DNA of 64,000 nucleotides from Azolla caroliniana. Lineage: Eukaryota; Polypodiophyta. The position numbers were made by a program, and so were the translations under genes. A model generated the notes under the pieces. That model saw nothing but the letters and a program-made list of their open reading frames with translations. It was not told the DNA's origin and made no database searches. Below, piece by piece: positions 11,942 to 25,690 of the stretch. The first letter of the stretch is position 1, and the number at the start of each line of letters is the position of its first letter. The stretch covers positions 15,314,001 through 15,378,000 of the forward strand of contig JBHGNT010000020.1 of the NCBI GenBank assembly GCA_043228905.1, in the 5' to 3' direction.

Positions 11942-14055
11942 CTATGTACAAAATGTACCCACGTCGTTGACTTCTACATAAAGAGGAGGTATTATGTCAT
12001 ACACCATCCTCTTGAAGAGCCCGTGCTTGAGGTAGCTATTATTAATGAGCATCAGTCTCTTCCTTTGGAGATGCACTTCATAAGAATGATTCCCAAAATG
12101 AAGGTCTAACCAGACAAGAGCATGATCTCGCAATTGCAAAGCATGATCTATATGCATTGTACATGTGAAATTTTCATATTGACTAGCATGCAACAAATAC
12201 CATTTATCAAGCCTTGCATAGTATGAGGAGTGGGTGGTATGATGAAAGGTAAACCCAGGAACATCTAGGTGCATCATTTTCCATAAATCAGCCCAATCCA
12301 ATGAGCTTTGCATATTATACCATTGACCTTGTTCCTCTTGCAACATATGCAAGTGGCCACTATTGTTATCACCTACATTTGGAGAGTTGTTGAAGTCTTC
12401 ACATATAAATGCATTTTGTGGCCATGGATAAGTGCAAATGTCTTGCCAAAATAAATATCTTCCCCTTGAGGCATTCGGGGCATATATTCCAACAAAATCA
12501 TATGTCTCTCCATTTATCATGCATTGCATAACCATCCACCTCCCACATTGATCATTATAGGCAACCATTGGATTTAGCTCATGTTTTATGATCATAAGCA
12601 CTCTAGACGTTGTACCTTGACCTGTATAAAAGATGTCAAAACCTCCAAATGAACAAGCTTGACCATTGATTCAACTTGTTTATGTTCTTGAACACAAATT
12701 ACATCTACTTGAGAAGAGACAATATAGTTCCAAAATAGTTTCCATTTATTAGGGTTACAAAGGCCCAATACATTGAGGAGACATATTTGACTTGTTTATG
12801 CATGGTTAATATGGTTGAAGATATGAAACAAAGCAAAATACCAATCCGATTGCATATTAGTATCATCGCCATGCTTATTTACATGAAGACTCATATCTGC
12901 ATTTAATCCTTCTTTGCAAATGTCCACATATGAGCCTCCACTCACCCTTTTCCAGGCTTTTGAGATTGAAGAGAGCATTGAAGCATTAACCTGTAAAGAT
13001 GAACCTTGATTCTCAAGTGTGTGTGTGTAGTTCCTAACCACAACAGGTGTCTTGCTTCTAAAGGATTTCTTAGATAATTGCTATCCTTAAGTGTTCTCTT
13101 TGTCCACATCAGAGTCTTGTCTCAAATCGTACATGTTTGATTGCACATTACCAATTGTCTGCAAGACTTTACTTTCCCCTTGGTCTTGTACTCTTGGTTT
13201 CTGGATGGGTTGCATCAGAGATCAATTGGTTGCCTTTGAAGAAAAAACCTGACTATTTTCTTTTAATGATGTGGGTTTCAACATTGCAATTTCAGGTGGC
13301 TGAATAGTGAGTGTTGGGCATTTTGATTGCATATGACCAAACTTGTTATATGTGTAACATACACTTGCAATTTTGCCCCATTTCCGCTTGAAAGGTCTTG
13401 CACCAATAGTTGGAGCATCCAAGTTGAAGGTGATACCTTCCAAGATCAGAATATTTGTGTCCCAAAGAATACAAAATGTATTCAAAGTACTTGTAGTTTT
13501 TTGGGGTGTACTACTCTCCCCATTCCGGCTACAATTTAGGTAGCACGTGATTCCAATTTCGTGGAAAGTCAAGCACTTCCACCCAAACAGGACATTTGTG
13601 TTGAATTAGCCCTTGATAGTCTTTTGTCAAAGACTACAACAATGCATGAACCATTTGATAGCTATATGTTAAAGGAGATTCTTCAAGTAATTGAATTTTG
13701 TATTTCGGTTATGATAGCAACACTTCGTAAAAGCCTCTAGCAACAAAATAAACTCCATTAACTGCATAGACTTTAAACATTGCATTTATCCGTTGAGCTG
13801 CGTCATTTGCAGAAGGCATCTTCTCAGGAAAAACGAGAATAATAGCATTTGACATGTACATTTTAAAGGATTCAACAAGTCCTGTGATGGGAAAGTAAAT
13901 GTCTTGCTTGGCAGAGGGCCATGCCATGTCTTTCTGGCCTCTACAAAGTCCTTTACTAGACTATCCCGAAGCCATTTTGTATATACGGGATCTTCTATTA
14001 TTTCTTTCCTCTTCTTATTCCATACAGACAATGATTGAGCCATCCGTGGCAACAA
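11942..14055 (-). mobile_element. Decayed non-LTR retrotransposon (LINE), ORF1 and endonuclease remnants
   Basis: Read leftward, 14055-13222 is an ORF1/gag-like region in pieces, with a degenerate zinc knuckle CYTYNKFGHMQSKC: the canonical CX2CX4HX4C has its second Cys changed to Tyr. Then 12601-11942 encodes an endonuclease-like stretch (VGIYAPNASRGRYLFWQDI, CEDFNNSPNVGD, ARLDKWYL) resembling the APE-type endonuclease of plant LINEs. No reverse transcriptase follows to the left, so the 3' two thirds are missing. Stops and frameshifts separate the pieces. Not functional. Confidence 0.7.
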
Positions 14056-15640
14056 TAATGTGGTAGACCTGCTACTTTGTGTGTTGAAATGTAGAGAGGT
14101 CTAACAAAGTTAATGAGAGGAGCAAACATGGTATCTCACAACTTAGGTCGAAATAGGCAGGTCCTGAAGTCCGGACTCCGCTCAGATTTGAGGGAATCTG
14201 ACATGCTCAATCCATCCGGATGGCGCTGAAACCCCAAAACAACTCAGACCTCATCTGAATCTGACTCCGGATGAGGGAGATATTAGATTTGAAAGGTAAA
14301 CTCTGTCTCTTTGTCTTTCACGTTGCGCTGTGTTGTGCCTTATAGTGCAATTTACAATGGAACAAATGATAAAAAAGCATTCAATAGTGATGCAAAGAAA
14401 TTACAAGACACAAATTTATGTAAATCATGTTTATAACCAATTGATGTTTATTGGAGTATGTGGTTACATTACAATGCTACCAAAGAATTACCTGCCACAA
14501 TAATAGGGACTTTATATCATATCATAATATAGTATCCAAATTTAATAGTGCATTGAATTCTACCAACTATAAAAAATATCTAGTGACATCAATTAAAGTA
14601 TAGGGACTTTGGTTTATGTTATATTTCATCTACAATCGATGCATGCATGCAGATCACATAATATGGACATCTATAATATGGAATGACCTATTTATATCAA
14701 TGATGCCCTTGTCTTGAGAGTTTGTAATATTGGGGGTCGACATTTCATGTGAGGAAAAAGGAGATGTCTTGTGTGTTGGTTTATCTTAAAACATGTCAAA
14801 GGCTATGACTTTAGAATTTGAGAGTTAGAGTGAGCTCATAGATATATGTACTAAAATGATTCAATCGTTAACGAGGTTAATGCCACATTTTAGTTCATGC
14901 TCATTGAAATACTACCAACAAATTCATCAAAAGAGTCTACAATATGTATAACAAAGCTAAAATGTGAAACGAAAACAAATGTGATACATACACGCATTGT
15001 TTATTTGATGATCATTCAATATGATTGTAATTTACTTCTGATTATAATTGACAACTTAAGACAACCGTAAAAATGCACATGGGCCGTCAAGATTGGTACC
15101 TATTTTGAATTTTTATTTTCTTGAGATTGTAAAACTCCGTACATGAAAACCTGAAATCAGTAAACAAGATCAAACACAAAAGGTAACCAACACACCATAG
15201 ATGTCAACTTTGCTCACAGATCTTGAACATGATATACAGATGAACCATATATTTCTGTGGTATTCAGACCCATATCAGTGCCTCTATGGTCTTATCCGAA
15301 GAACTATTTTGAAGTTTATTCATCACATACTCTTGCTCTTGTATAGTTGAGTGTAGAAAGGAGGACTATAGAGGAGGGTAGCACACTCCATGGATATAAG
15401 ACTACATACTGTATACATATACACGCGAGTGATGGTTGAAGTAGGAGTAGTGGGGGCTGGCTGTTATCGCCAACAATAGTGGATTCGACGTCTTTCTAAT
15501 ACATACATATGTATAGCAGAGCAATGATTAAAGCATTCATGGGACATCCTTCGTTTTCCATTTGGAACCGAACCATTCATTCATTGGTGAGTAAAAAGTG
15601 AGAGAATATGGAAAAGCAGGTCGCGCTGCTCTGTAGAAGA
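14056..15640. other. Intergenic, 5' flank of TIC40
   Basis: AT-rich. Contains the right copy of the 60-bp repeat (14611-14670) and a stretch at 14160-14280 with repeated TCCGGA / CAGATTTGAGG-like words of unknown origin. No gene seen. Confidence 0.5.
14611..14670 (+). repeat. 60-bp direct repeat, right copy
   Basis: Same orientation as 11265-11324, with three substitutions. See that entry. Confidence 0.85.
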
Positions 15641-15693
15641 GGATCGAACTCGAGACCTCGTGACGGGATGCTCCTCCTCTTTCTATGCTAACA
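15641..15693 (-). repeat. tRNA-like box A/box B remnant (SINE-like)
   Basis: On the minus strand the order is GTTAGCATAGAAAG (weak box A), GAGCATCCCGTCACGAGG, then GAGTTCGATCCTC (good box B, consensus GGTTCGANTCC). This is the internal pol III promoter layout of tRNA-derived SINEs. It lies only ~110 bp before the TIC40 start codon. No folding tRNA can be drawn. Confidence 0.4.
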
Positions 15694-15805
15694 CTCCAAA
15701 AACCTCCGTCCCTCTTCTTATCATAAGCCTTTTGCTTTCTCTGCTAATCCTCTTCTTCCTCCTCTTCACTCTGTCTGCATCGAAAGAGCGCCATTGGAGC
15801 TCCCC

Positions 15806-18800
15806 ATGGCCACCATGAAGTCTTCTCTTCAGTGTCACGATCAAATTCCGCCATGCTCGCAGCCCCTCTCCCTCAAGAAATACCACGGAAGATTTGGTCC
15901 TTCTTCTTCTTCTTCTTCAGTCGCAGCAAATAGGAGAATGGGGAGGAGCAGAAATTTGACAATTTCTGCAACACAAGGTCAGGAAAGCAGAATCTCTGAT
16001 TCAAGTTCTCGTTGATCCTTATCTCATTTATTTGAAGGCGAAAAGCCTTATTCTTTTCCCACATATCGAAATGTTTGTCGTTTGACTTCATCTCATGAAA
16101 ATGTAGTTTTATGTATGTCATTATTTTTTTAGTTTTATACACATAAATTTCATGAGAAACGTATTTAAATTTCAGGAAAATCTAGTTTTTCTGTCAACCT
16201 CGTGAGAATCTTGTTTTATGAGCAAAGATTTCATGCTTATCTTGTTTTATGCATGCCAAAGTCACGAAAATCTAGTTTTTAATCACTGTTTATTTCAGAG
16301 AACTCCAGTTCAATTTCACAGAAATCTAGTTTTTGAAATACAGCAAACATTTGCTAGTTTTATTCTTCACATTCACTAACGTGTTTGGACAAAAAACAAC
16401 TGACTTCCAGCTTATGTAAGATTATCTTGAATTCATATTGTTGCGGTTTGGAGAAAGAAAGGAAAATTTGACCAGTATTTGAGATTGTGATGTCTGTTTT
16501 TGAGTGACAAATTCCTTCGTATTGGACTTGTGTTACTGTGGCATACACATGTATGGGGAAATACAGCTGTAAGCAATATGAAAGAACAACCATTTCATTA
16601 TAGATTCTATATCTACAGTGACTTTCCAACACTTGGATTAGTCAGTCTGGGTTTATTTAGACAATAGCCTTTACGTATGATGAGATATTGTTTTTCTAAT
16701 TAGTTCTACTGTTTTCTTGTTCTTTGGTTGCTTGTTTTGATCCTAATTTGTTTTTTTAGATTTTACAAGTTTTGGTTGTTTGTTTGGCTGACCTATTGAG
16801 TTTTTACTATTCATGCACACATTTTAGGTGAGGCACAAAACAAGGCTGAACTTTCTAATAGTAGAACAGGGAGTCAGGTATCAACCACAGTAGTTCCACC
16901 AACTCCATTTCCACCACCACAACCTCAATTGTACGTATCATGAATTTTCCTTATAAGTAAATAAACTTTTGGTTGGTAGTTCTAAACTCTTTTGCCATTT
17001 GCAGTGGGTCTCCCATTTTGTGGATAGGAGTGGGTGTGGGGATATCTATTGTTTTTTCATGGGTAAGTTTTAATGATTTTAATGGCGACAATAGCAATAT
17101 ATATAGATATTTTTCTTTCTGTCTCTTCTTGCTTCTACATTTTAAAAACATATGAAGCAGACTCATCAGTCTCTGTAAGTTCAGAGATTAAGAAAGATAT
17201 AAGAATGTATTTTGAGAGTCTAAATGGCCCACGAGACTGAATGAAAAAGGCGTGTGTGTGAGAGAGAGATTCAGTATTTCCTTGAGATGATGGTTGTATA
17301 TTAACATCCATGGGGGAAGTGGGAGACAATATGACCCACATAATCTATATAAAGCACTCTCCTCAGCTGTGTAGGTGGGGGGTTTTTAAACAGCAAAACA
17401 AAAAGAAAAACTAAATTAGTTTCCTAATCTCACTGTTTGATCTTCCTTGAATGTATTGCTCTAATTGAGTAGATGAGCCAAGAGCATTCCTAGTGTTTTC
17501 AGAGACGGCTGCCCACATTAAGAGTTTCTGAAGCTAGCAAAACCTTTTGGAATTTTTGAAAATCATACCTGATGTCTTCGTGTGGAAGGTATTCAAAGTG
17601 ACACGTTCCTTTTATTTCTGGTATGCTGAGGCGACATAGGTTACATATTCTCTCTTTCTGCTCAATATTCAGCCAACACCCAGTTTCTATTTTAATGTAT
17701 GTGAGCCTGTGTGCATCCATGTGATGGCATGTCTCGCTTGCATCAAAATCGGTGTCTAGATATAAGTCTGGCCTTCTGTCCCTTTCTTTTCCTCTTACGT
17801 ACACATCCATATATTCCTGATACTTATCTCTGTTGAGGTGCATATATGTCCAATGGTGCATCTCTATCCATGAGACAGATGGATATCCATATATTCAGGG
17901 CGTAGTATAAACCATCCTCAGTGGTGTAGAGAAGATGGTCTTGATAGAAGGCCATCTTCATACCTGGTTCCAGCATAGATTCAATCCATCTCTGCCCTGT
18001 CTCTGGCACAACCCTACATGTAGAAAAGTTATACAGAGAGAGAGAGAGAGTGGGTTGACTCAGCTGGTAAGGTTTTCTAATAGAGACCAGAAGGGTCACA
18101 TGCTCAGCCGCTACATTTCACAAAAGCATCTAGTAAATTAGTGCATTTGATGAGATTTGAATCTCTAGGCATGGGTTAGAAAACATGCTAAAGTATAGCC
18201 CTCATACAAGATGGAGGATGTATTATCATCCTCTGGAGGTCAGTTATGAATTGGGACGTTATATAAACAAGTAGCTGATATGATGTCCTCTGGTAGGTCA
18301 GAGTGCTGATTCTTTGTCACTTGTGTATGATTTATGAGTGATCTTCTATACTTGAAAAGGGAGCATAGGAAGGTTCCTAAGTATGAGACCTCTTGCGGAT
18401 TCCTAGAAGTTCATGACGGGTATTTCACTATGTGATCACATTGGGAATGGCACCTGCATGTCAGCGTATGCATGCATTTAAGCGTGAAATCTGGCTCATT
18501 CCCAATCTCATGAGTTTGGCATATTGTGCATGTACAATACTCCTTGGCTAGACGTTGCCAAGTTCCACGTATGAGGCTAAATCAAGTCTGCATTTTCCGA
18601 GGAGAGTAATTGCTCGTCTAGCCGATAGAGGTGTGGGGATGACAAAGTGAGTCTGGGCATACTTGGATGTAGCTCAGTAGGTGTCTCACAGCATGGGGCT
18701 TATTAGCATTTGGTAGTATTGTAGTTTGTTGCCCTTTTACCCAGTTTACCATTTTCATCTTAGTGTATTCACATAATGGAACTCAATGTGCATGTTTTCC

Positions 18801-20900
18801 CGTCCTGTTGTGAGAGTGTGCAAGTGCGATGGCAACTCTATCTTGCTTCCGCATGGACAGGCCCTGAGTAATTTCCCCATATTGAGTGTTGAGTTATTCT
18901 CCATCTGGTTTCTAATGTGGCTGAGTAAAAACTGGACTCATGTTCTCCTGTCCCTTTCATTTCCTCGACGTGCACATCCAGATATTCCTCAACACGACGT
19001 CTAGCAAACCATTTCCGGATTTCTTGGACCCAGCTGGATGAAATGCCTTGTCGGCAGATGGAACCAAAAGTTGACCCACCAGATTGATACAATCCGCCTA
19101 ATTATATCAAACACATGTAGCAACTCTCTTCTTATGTTCTTCTTCCTTTATATTGAATGCGAATAGAAAAGATGTTTTATCGTCCACGAGAAGGCCAAAT
19201 TTGACCTATACAACCAAATAAACATATCATCTTGTATGCGACTCCTTCCTAAAAAGGGGAGGGTTTATGGTTTATCATGTCCATCGAATAAGTTATCATA
19301 CTTCTCACGAATTACCTTATACACTTAGCACGCAAGAAGTAAGTGATATTCATCCTCCACTAGGTTTGCATTGCATACCTCGTATATCTTCATATTATGG
19401 TGATAATGCCATGATGCTACCTCAAATCCTAACTTGTGTGAGTGAGTTTGACGAAGTGTTAAAGCTCTCCAAGAGCCAAGGCTCATTGGGTAGTAAGATG
19501 TGGTTGGATGCATTTTGGCATTTTTATCTTGTATTTGGGGTCACCATTCGGGGTTAACTTTTGCAATGTAATATTCCAATTTGGACATTTTTAACATCTT
19601 GCCACTCCATCCTTAGTGCCTCTATGAATCTATCCTCAATTATCACACACTTCATAGCATCACCTTACCCCCCATCTTTTACACCATTTCATAATGTCAA
19701 ACACCCAGCCAGATGAGAGGGTTTCACTCTTGCATCCTATGTTCCAAGCCTGTTTTAGCAATCTGTGATTTGGCATATTCTTGAATTTTGTGATATATGT
19801 GTATACTCTTTGTATTGCTAGTATCTCTATGGGCTGAGCACCGGTTAAAAATAGCCTGACAGGATAAGATGTTGACGATTTTATCCCCAATTATCTATGC
19901 AAGAAAGATATTTGAATTTTCTCTATTTCTTCCATGCACTAAGTGAGATCATGACACCCCATACTTCCACTTCATAAAGAAACTCTTGGAAAACCATAGC
20001 ATTGAATAATATCAATCTCACACCCTATCCTTGAGTATCACTTTGTTTGCATTGATTCTTAAACATATAATAACTATTGCAACCCGCTTCAAGTCTATGC
20101 TCATAGCATACATTCAACCTATTTGTTGATGGGGCATTAATACCAAGATATTTGAAGTTTGGCACCACTTGTATTTTCGCCCTTGTATGTAAAAATGGGC
20201 TAGTGTCTTGGTTGTATTGCCTTTATTGCCACCATTTTTGTTTTGTTCACATTAACAATTATCTCACTGGTCAGTGTTGCATATCATCCAAATTATATGA
20301 GAATAAAACATCAACATATAGGAGTAAAAAAATAAACTCTTGGCCATCGAATCCTTTTTCTTTTGCAGCCTTGTTTACGATTTCTTCAAGTTTATTGATG
20401 GATAGACCAAAGAGTGTGGGAGAGAGTAGACATTCTTACTTGACCCCCATGTTGCTCAAGAAGTACTTCGAGAAACCACTGTCGTCAATTGCCATGTAAC
20501 ATGCTCATACAATCATGCTACAACTGTTCTTTATTCTGATGCCATTCCCATACAATGTCACAGGCTTTCTAGAAGTCCACAAGGCAACACTTCTTGAGTA
20601 TAGGTGAGAGTAGTGACCCTTACTTGAACCCCAAGTTGCTCAAGAAGTACTTCGAGAAACCACTATCCATTTCCAATTGGCACCTAACTTGTTCATACAA
20701 TCGTGCTACCGCTGCTCTATACTGTTATGGCATTCTGACTTCTATCATTCTTTTCCAAAGCTCACTCCTTGGTACAGTGTCGAAGGCTTTATTGAAGCTC
20801 ACAAAACAGCAATATAGTGTTCGCTTGAACGTGACTTTCTTCCATAATTACTCTTATGTAACCAAATGGTCAGCAATGTAATGTTTTGATCTAACACCTG

Positions 20901-20934
<34 letters not shown>

Positions 20935-23242
20935 TTATTACCTTTGACTTGTTTCCTTACTCCCTTTCAATTTTCTTGCTACAGGCAGCCAAGAAAGTTC
21001 AGGTATCTTTATGAGTTCAAACTTCATCATGAATGTGATGATGCTAGTATATACGATTCTGAACTTGTCAAAATTATCTCGAATACAGAGCTATGCTATG
21101 CAGCAGGCCTTGAAGGCCATGATGGAACAAAGTGGGCAAGGAGGGAATCCATTTATGGCGGGGCAAGGAACCAACCCATTTGGCGGGCAAGGTAGGACTC
21201 CATTTATGGCTGGTCCAGGAAGCAATCCATTTGGTGGACAGGGTGTGAATCCATTTGCAGGGATGCCGCCAGCCTCTTTTCCCATTACCCCTCCACCACC
21301 GCCGCCATCACCTGCTGCATCAAGTACTGTCAATGTGACCCATAGCACTATCTCTCCGCCACAATCTGAAGCTAAATTAGTGGATGAGAAACCGGTGGAG
21401 AAACCCATGAGCACTAAGAGAGTAGGTAAATACGCAATGATGCTTCATTGATTTATGTGTGATGAATAATCTTGTTTGTTTTCTTCTTGAGGTGTAAGAT
21501 TTCAATGTAAAAACTGAACTTTTGGATTTGCACACAGCGTTTACAGATGTTGAAGTAAACACGTTGGTTGAGGATAAGATGATAGCTCAGGACCAGCCCT
21601 CACCTCAGGATTCTCCTCCAAAACCATCCTTTACTGATGCAGAGGTGTGGTTCCAATGCTGCTACAAGTTATCCTTTGACGTGTTTTCATATTTTTCTTT
21701 ACTTATATCAGTTTGTGGTGTCTGTGTGTAAAAGGTGGTAGATAATAATACCAGCTTTTCAGGCTCTAGTGGCTATGCAAGCCAGGACAGCACAGCTCAG
21801 AATGGTGGGCGTGTTTATCTGATCTTTTTGGTTTAAGATTTATAATTTATTTCACCAGATACCAAATGGCACATTTGCAGTTGGAGCTATCTTGATCATT
21901 TCTGATTTGTCCCACAAAAACATCAGTAGTAATCATGGTAATGCTATTTTTTTCAGGGAAAACGAAGTCCTTTATAAGTGTGGAGATGCTAGAAACTATG
22001 TTGGATGATCCCAAGATTCAGCAAATGGTGTTCCCGTACGTCTTTGCAGGCCCAAACCTTAAGGAAATGGATTAACATGATTTTGTTGTCTTAATTCAGA
22101 AACTGCTTTGCATTTAATTAACATATGTGTATAAATAGACGCATAAAATTGCCTGCATAGACAAACAGGCTTAAATATGTCTCAATCGTCAAATCTATTT
22201 TCTTTCTGGCAATTTCGTGTTCATTTTGACTGGATGATTTGCATTTTCTATACAGATATTTGCCAGAGGAAATGAGAGATCCTGTCACTTTCAAACGTAA
22301 CTATATTTATTTATTTATTTCAAAATATTCTAACTCCCTTGTATATTCATATTAAATGAGAATGCTTGTTAGGTATGATTCAACTTCCACAGGTTCGACA
22401 ACAACTTCAAGAAGCATTGTAAGTTCATTCTGCATTATGGTAATAAAAGTTTTATATGCAGTATGTTCATGAAATAAATGGATGCTTTATATAACTTTTT
22501 AGATCATACTGAAATTTGGAAGTCTGCGCTGTCAATTATTGATCATAGTTTTCTTTATTTTGCGAGTTTAGAAATAACATGGGTGGAGATGATGGATTGG
22601 ATATGTTGAAGTACATGAACAGTGATGCCGTAAAACAGCAGTTCGGTAAGGTTTTCATGTTTCGCGATCACTTAATCTTCAGTATATGTAACCATTTCAC
22701 TTTAAGTTAAGGACTTCTTTCATTTCTGCATAAGATGCTAGTTATCTATAATATCAGCACATTTCAAATAGCTCTAATGTATAACATGAAATGGCTTTTG
22801 ATTCTTTGTGATGGTTACAGAACAAATTGGCTTGACTCCAGAGGAAGTTGTTGGCAAGATTCTTGCAAGTCCAGATATTGCGGCATCATTACAGAATCCA
22901 AAAGTTGTGGAAGCCATAATGGATGTATGTTTTGATTTAAGAGCCATGGAAAACCAAATACTTTTCGTTTTATTTCCTTGATGATAATAGGTATAAATTT
23001 ATCCCAGGCATCTACGCATTAATATTTATGCAAATGTTTCATTTTTCAGTGCTCCCAGAATCCACTTAACATTACGAAGTATCAAAATGACCAGGAGGTA
23101 TTTATGCCTTAGTTTCTTGGGATGTGGCATTGGATTTTACTGTTGAAAGAGGCTAATGGATTCTTCTTCATAATTGTAGGTTATGAATGCACTTCTCAAA
23201 ATTGCAGAACTTTTCCCTGGTGCTACAAGTTCACCTTATTAG
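15806..23242 (+). CDS. TIC40: TIC40, chloroplast inner-envelope protein import co-chaperone
   Basis: Exons: 15806-15977, 16828-16930, 17005-17062, 20985-21002, 21089-21425, 21538-21644, 21735-21804, 21957-22035, 22256-22296, 22373-22418, 22572-22645, 22821-22924, 23050-23097, 23180-23242. All are GT-AG and sum to 1320 nt (439 residues; the Arabidopsis protein is about 447). The order is: Ser-rich, acid-poor transit peptide (1 to about 58), Pro-rich linker, one transmembrane helix (SPILWIGVGVGISIVFSW, about 94-111), a Gly/Pro-rich stroma-facing linker with repeated NPF motifs, then two STI1/Hop-like segments (FPYLPEEMRDPVTFK; LTPEEVVGKILASPDIA through KIAELFPG). The protein links the TIC translocon to stromal Hsp93/Cpn60 during import. 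Exon 4 is an 18-nt microexon. Intron 3 is 3.9 kb and full of antisense LINE relics. The start is the first ATG of MATMKSS. Confidence 0.95.
18034..18135 (+). repeat. GA repeat followed by SINE-like unit
   Basis: A (GA)n tract is followed by a tRNA-like box A (GACTCAGCTGGTAAG) and a tail CATTTCACAAAAGCATCTAGTAAA. The same tail, with two changes, recurs at 36167-36190, also after a GA tract. Box B is degraded. Confidence 0.4.
20420..20830. repeat. Tandem duplication within the LINE relic
   Basis: Two diverged copies of a ~180-bp segment lie head to tail; each contains TTGCTCAAGAAGTACTTCGA (about 20454 and 20636). Both copies read as reverse transcriptase on the minus strand. Confidence 0.65.
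20904..20932 (+). repeat. (GA)n microsatellite
   Basis: Uninterrupted GA dinucleotide repeat about 50 bp before TIC40 exon 4; the polypyrimidine tract of that acceptor follows. Confidence 0.95.
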
Positions 23243-24148
23243 GAGTGAAAAATGTTAAAGAGAGATAAGTGTAATATTTTTTTCCTAGTATCAGAGGCCT
23301 TGTTTTTTATGCGAGTTAGGTCTTTTACGGCATTCCTGCTATTCTTAGGACACTGATCTTTTTCTTCTTTCAGAGTTAGGCTGAAGAGCTTGTTAATGCC
23401 AAAATCATTCTTTGGAAGTCTCATTTCTTGTAGAGAGATCTCAGTTAATGCCTTCCACTTAGGCATATACACCCATCATGATGAATGTACCTTATTTCAT
23501 TACCAATTGATCAATCTTCTATGCACAATGTTCTAGAGGCAAATAAGAACGTATGGTAGACTTGTTGTCATACAGTTGTCATTCACGCATTTTGAGAAAT
23601 AATATAATGGCTGGCAATTGTTGATATATTTCAAATATTGGTTTTTCTCCATCTAATTCCATTTCAAATTCTTAGAATAATAGTTCTTTTGTTTTCATGG
23701 GAAGAGTATGTGGATAAAAAAGTGGATTGTCAGACATGGGTATCTGAGTACCAGAAGTGCTGATGTGGCAAATTTGTGTACCTTCGATTTCAATCTCTAC
23801 TATATCTTGTCAATGATGAAAGATTGGACTATCAAATCTTGTTGTGAAATTTAAATGAAGCCCAAGCATTTGGACAATAAGATTTTTATGTACATAAATT
23901 TATTAATATCATTCTAAGCACAATTGTTTGTTAAACATTCAAATGTGCTTAGTATTGTACATGGGTTGAGCTGAGTGTTTGTCAAGCTTAATATGATTTG
24001 CATACATCAGGTCTTTGAGAAACTGGTATTCCTTTGTATACAAACCATAAGAAATGTACACCCTTAGATTTTTATGAAATCTAGCAATTGTGAAAATTCA
24101 CATGTTCAATGCATACATAATTAGACGACATTGACACACTCTTTGCTA

Positions 24149-24290
24149 ACCTTTGGACATCACAAAGCCTACTCCCTTACATATTTATATATACAATTAA
24201 ATAAAAATAGATAAACCCTAACCCTTGGACATCCCAAAGCCTACTCCCTTACATATTTATATACGCAATTAAATAAAAATAGATAATCCC
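24149..24290. repeat. 71-bp tandem duplication
   Basis: Two head-to-tail copies, each containing AAGCCTACTCCCTTACATAT and AATTAAATAAAAATAGATAA, with a few substitutions. Confidence 0.85.
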
Positions 24291-25158
24291 TGACCCTTCT
24301 GGATATGTTGTAGGATTGTGAAGGATTCTAAGATTGTGCAAGAATGAGGGGATATAAAGAGAATATGAGTTGCATGAATTATAAACATGTTGCTCTATTA
24401 TATTATCAATTTGATGCTATAAAACCACATCCTCCATGTTTCTGATTTTATACAAATTGACAAGCCAATTTGTCATTAAAACTATTGAATGTTATATGAA
24501 TACAAAATTGTGGGAAAAGTTATTGACTTTAATGATTACCATTCATGTTTTAAGGCTAATTGACAATGTACAAACTTCAAAGGATATATAACTTTTCAAA
24601 ACACTTCTATCTCATGCTTAATATAAATGACAAAATTGTTGCTGTAAAGTTTATTGAACTAAAGCTACACATGAACTGAGTTACGATTTACAATTGAAAA
24701 AATGTGATTTGTAAAAAGACATTGGTTACAATCAAGAAATGTGAAGGAAATCAATTAACAAATTAAAAAACATAGAAGGACTCCTCTAGATAATGGCAAT
24801 GGTAGGCAAGAAAATATGTTGATTAGACCTAATGTACAAAGATGTTTCACACAAGATGCATGCATGCATCCCCATACCACCTCCCTCTTTGTTTGAAACG
24901 AATCCAAAATAAGATAAAGAGAAGGGACAAGACATATAACAATATTGCCAATACATCATTCCTTTTATTAATTACCAAAGAATGCGTCCCCACCCCCCTT
25001 TGTTTTTATATTGATGTTCATGCTCCCAAAAAGGATTTCCCTAAGAAGTTTCATAATTGGTTAGGTTCGTTGCATGTAATTCTTTTGTTTTGTGTTTGAG
25101 TTCCTTGCTTCTATAGATTATTGGTAGCTTATTTGCACAAAATTGAAAGCTTGGTAAG

Positions 25159-25159
<1 letters not shown>

Positions 25160-25197
<38 letters not shown>
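25160..25197. repeat. (TA)n microsatellite
   Basis: 38 bases of uninterrupted TA repeat. Confidence 0.97.
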
Positions 25198-25201
<4 letters not shown>

Positions 25202-25629
25202 TGTATCTCTAGTCCGTGCACAAGGGGGCATGTATATTTAGGTCATTTTCACAACTTCTCATAATGATGATCAATTTTGATCTTTCCATCCCTCATTATA
25301 AGGCATAAATAATGTCTTGTTATGGAATGGTTCTAGGTTTTTGTTTTCAATGGATAATGGTTTTGTATTTATATCTTAATATGTACCACTATTGTTGCAC
25401 TCATTTTTGGCATCTAAATTCTCTTTCTCATTATTGTGTCTAATCACATACGATTCTTTGTAAAAAAATTAAAGTCTCATTACATGTAGTGAATTTCCCT
25501 ATAAAAGGAGAAGGAAGTATAGACAAAAGAACCCAAGAAATAAGATTGAGAGGATTATATTGGATCTAGAGAAAGATATATTATAATAGAGAAAGAGGGA
25601 GAGAAAGTATCATCAAGAGAAGAGAAGAA

Positions 25630-25690
25630 CTAGCTTGGTGGTTGTGGTCCTCAACTTGCAACGGAAATGCGGTGGTTCGAGTCTTATACT
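25630..25690 (+). repeat. tRNA-like box A/box B unit (SINE-like)
   Basis: CTAGCTTGGTGGTTG (box A) and GGTGGTTCGAGTCTT (box B) are about 40 bp apart, the spacing of a tRNA-derived pol III promoter. No acceptor stem or CCA-adjacent pairing is present, so a SINE or degraded tRNA remnant is more likely than a live tRNA gene. Confidence 0.45.

Larger units (their letters stand above)
17499..20860 (-). mobile_element. Decayed antisense LINE relics in TIC40 intron 3
   Basis: Read leftward, the right part holds reverse transcriptase pieces (on the complement of about 20730-20860: FNKAFDTVPRSELWKRM; then ALYEQVRCQL-like and FSKYFLSNLG). About 19890-19660 gives a C-terminal thumb piece (TGAQPIEILAIQRVYTYITK). 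Two zinc-finger-like tails follow (CNANLVEDEYHLLLAC at about 19325-19400; CNLCRLSIPEIKGTCHFEYL at about 17550-17660). The two tails suggest at least two insertions or a duplication. All frames are broken. The block lies wholly inside an intron and is antisense to TIC40. Confidence 0.65.
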
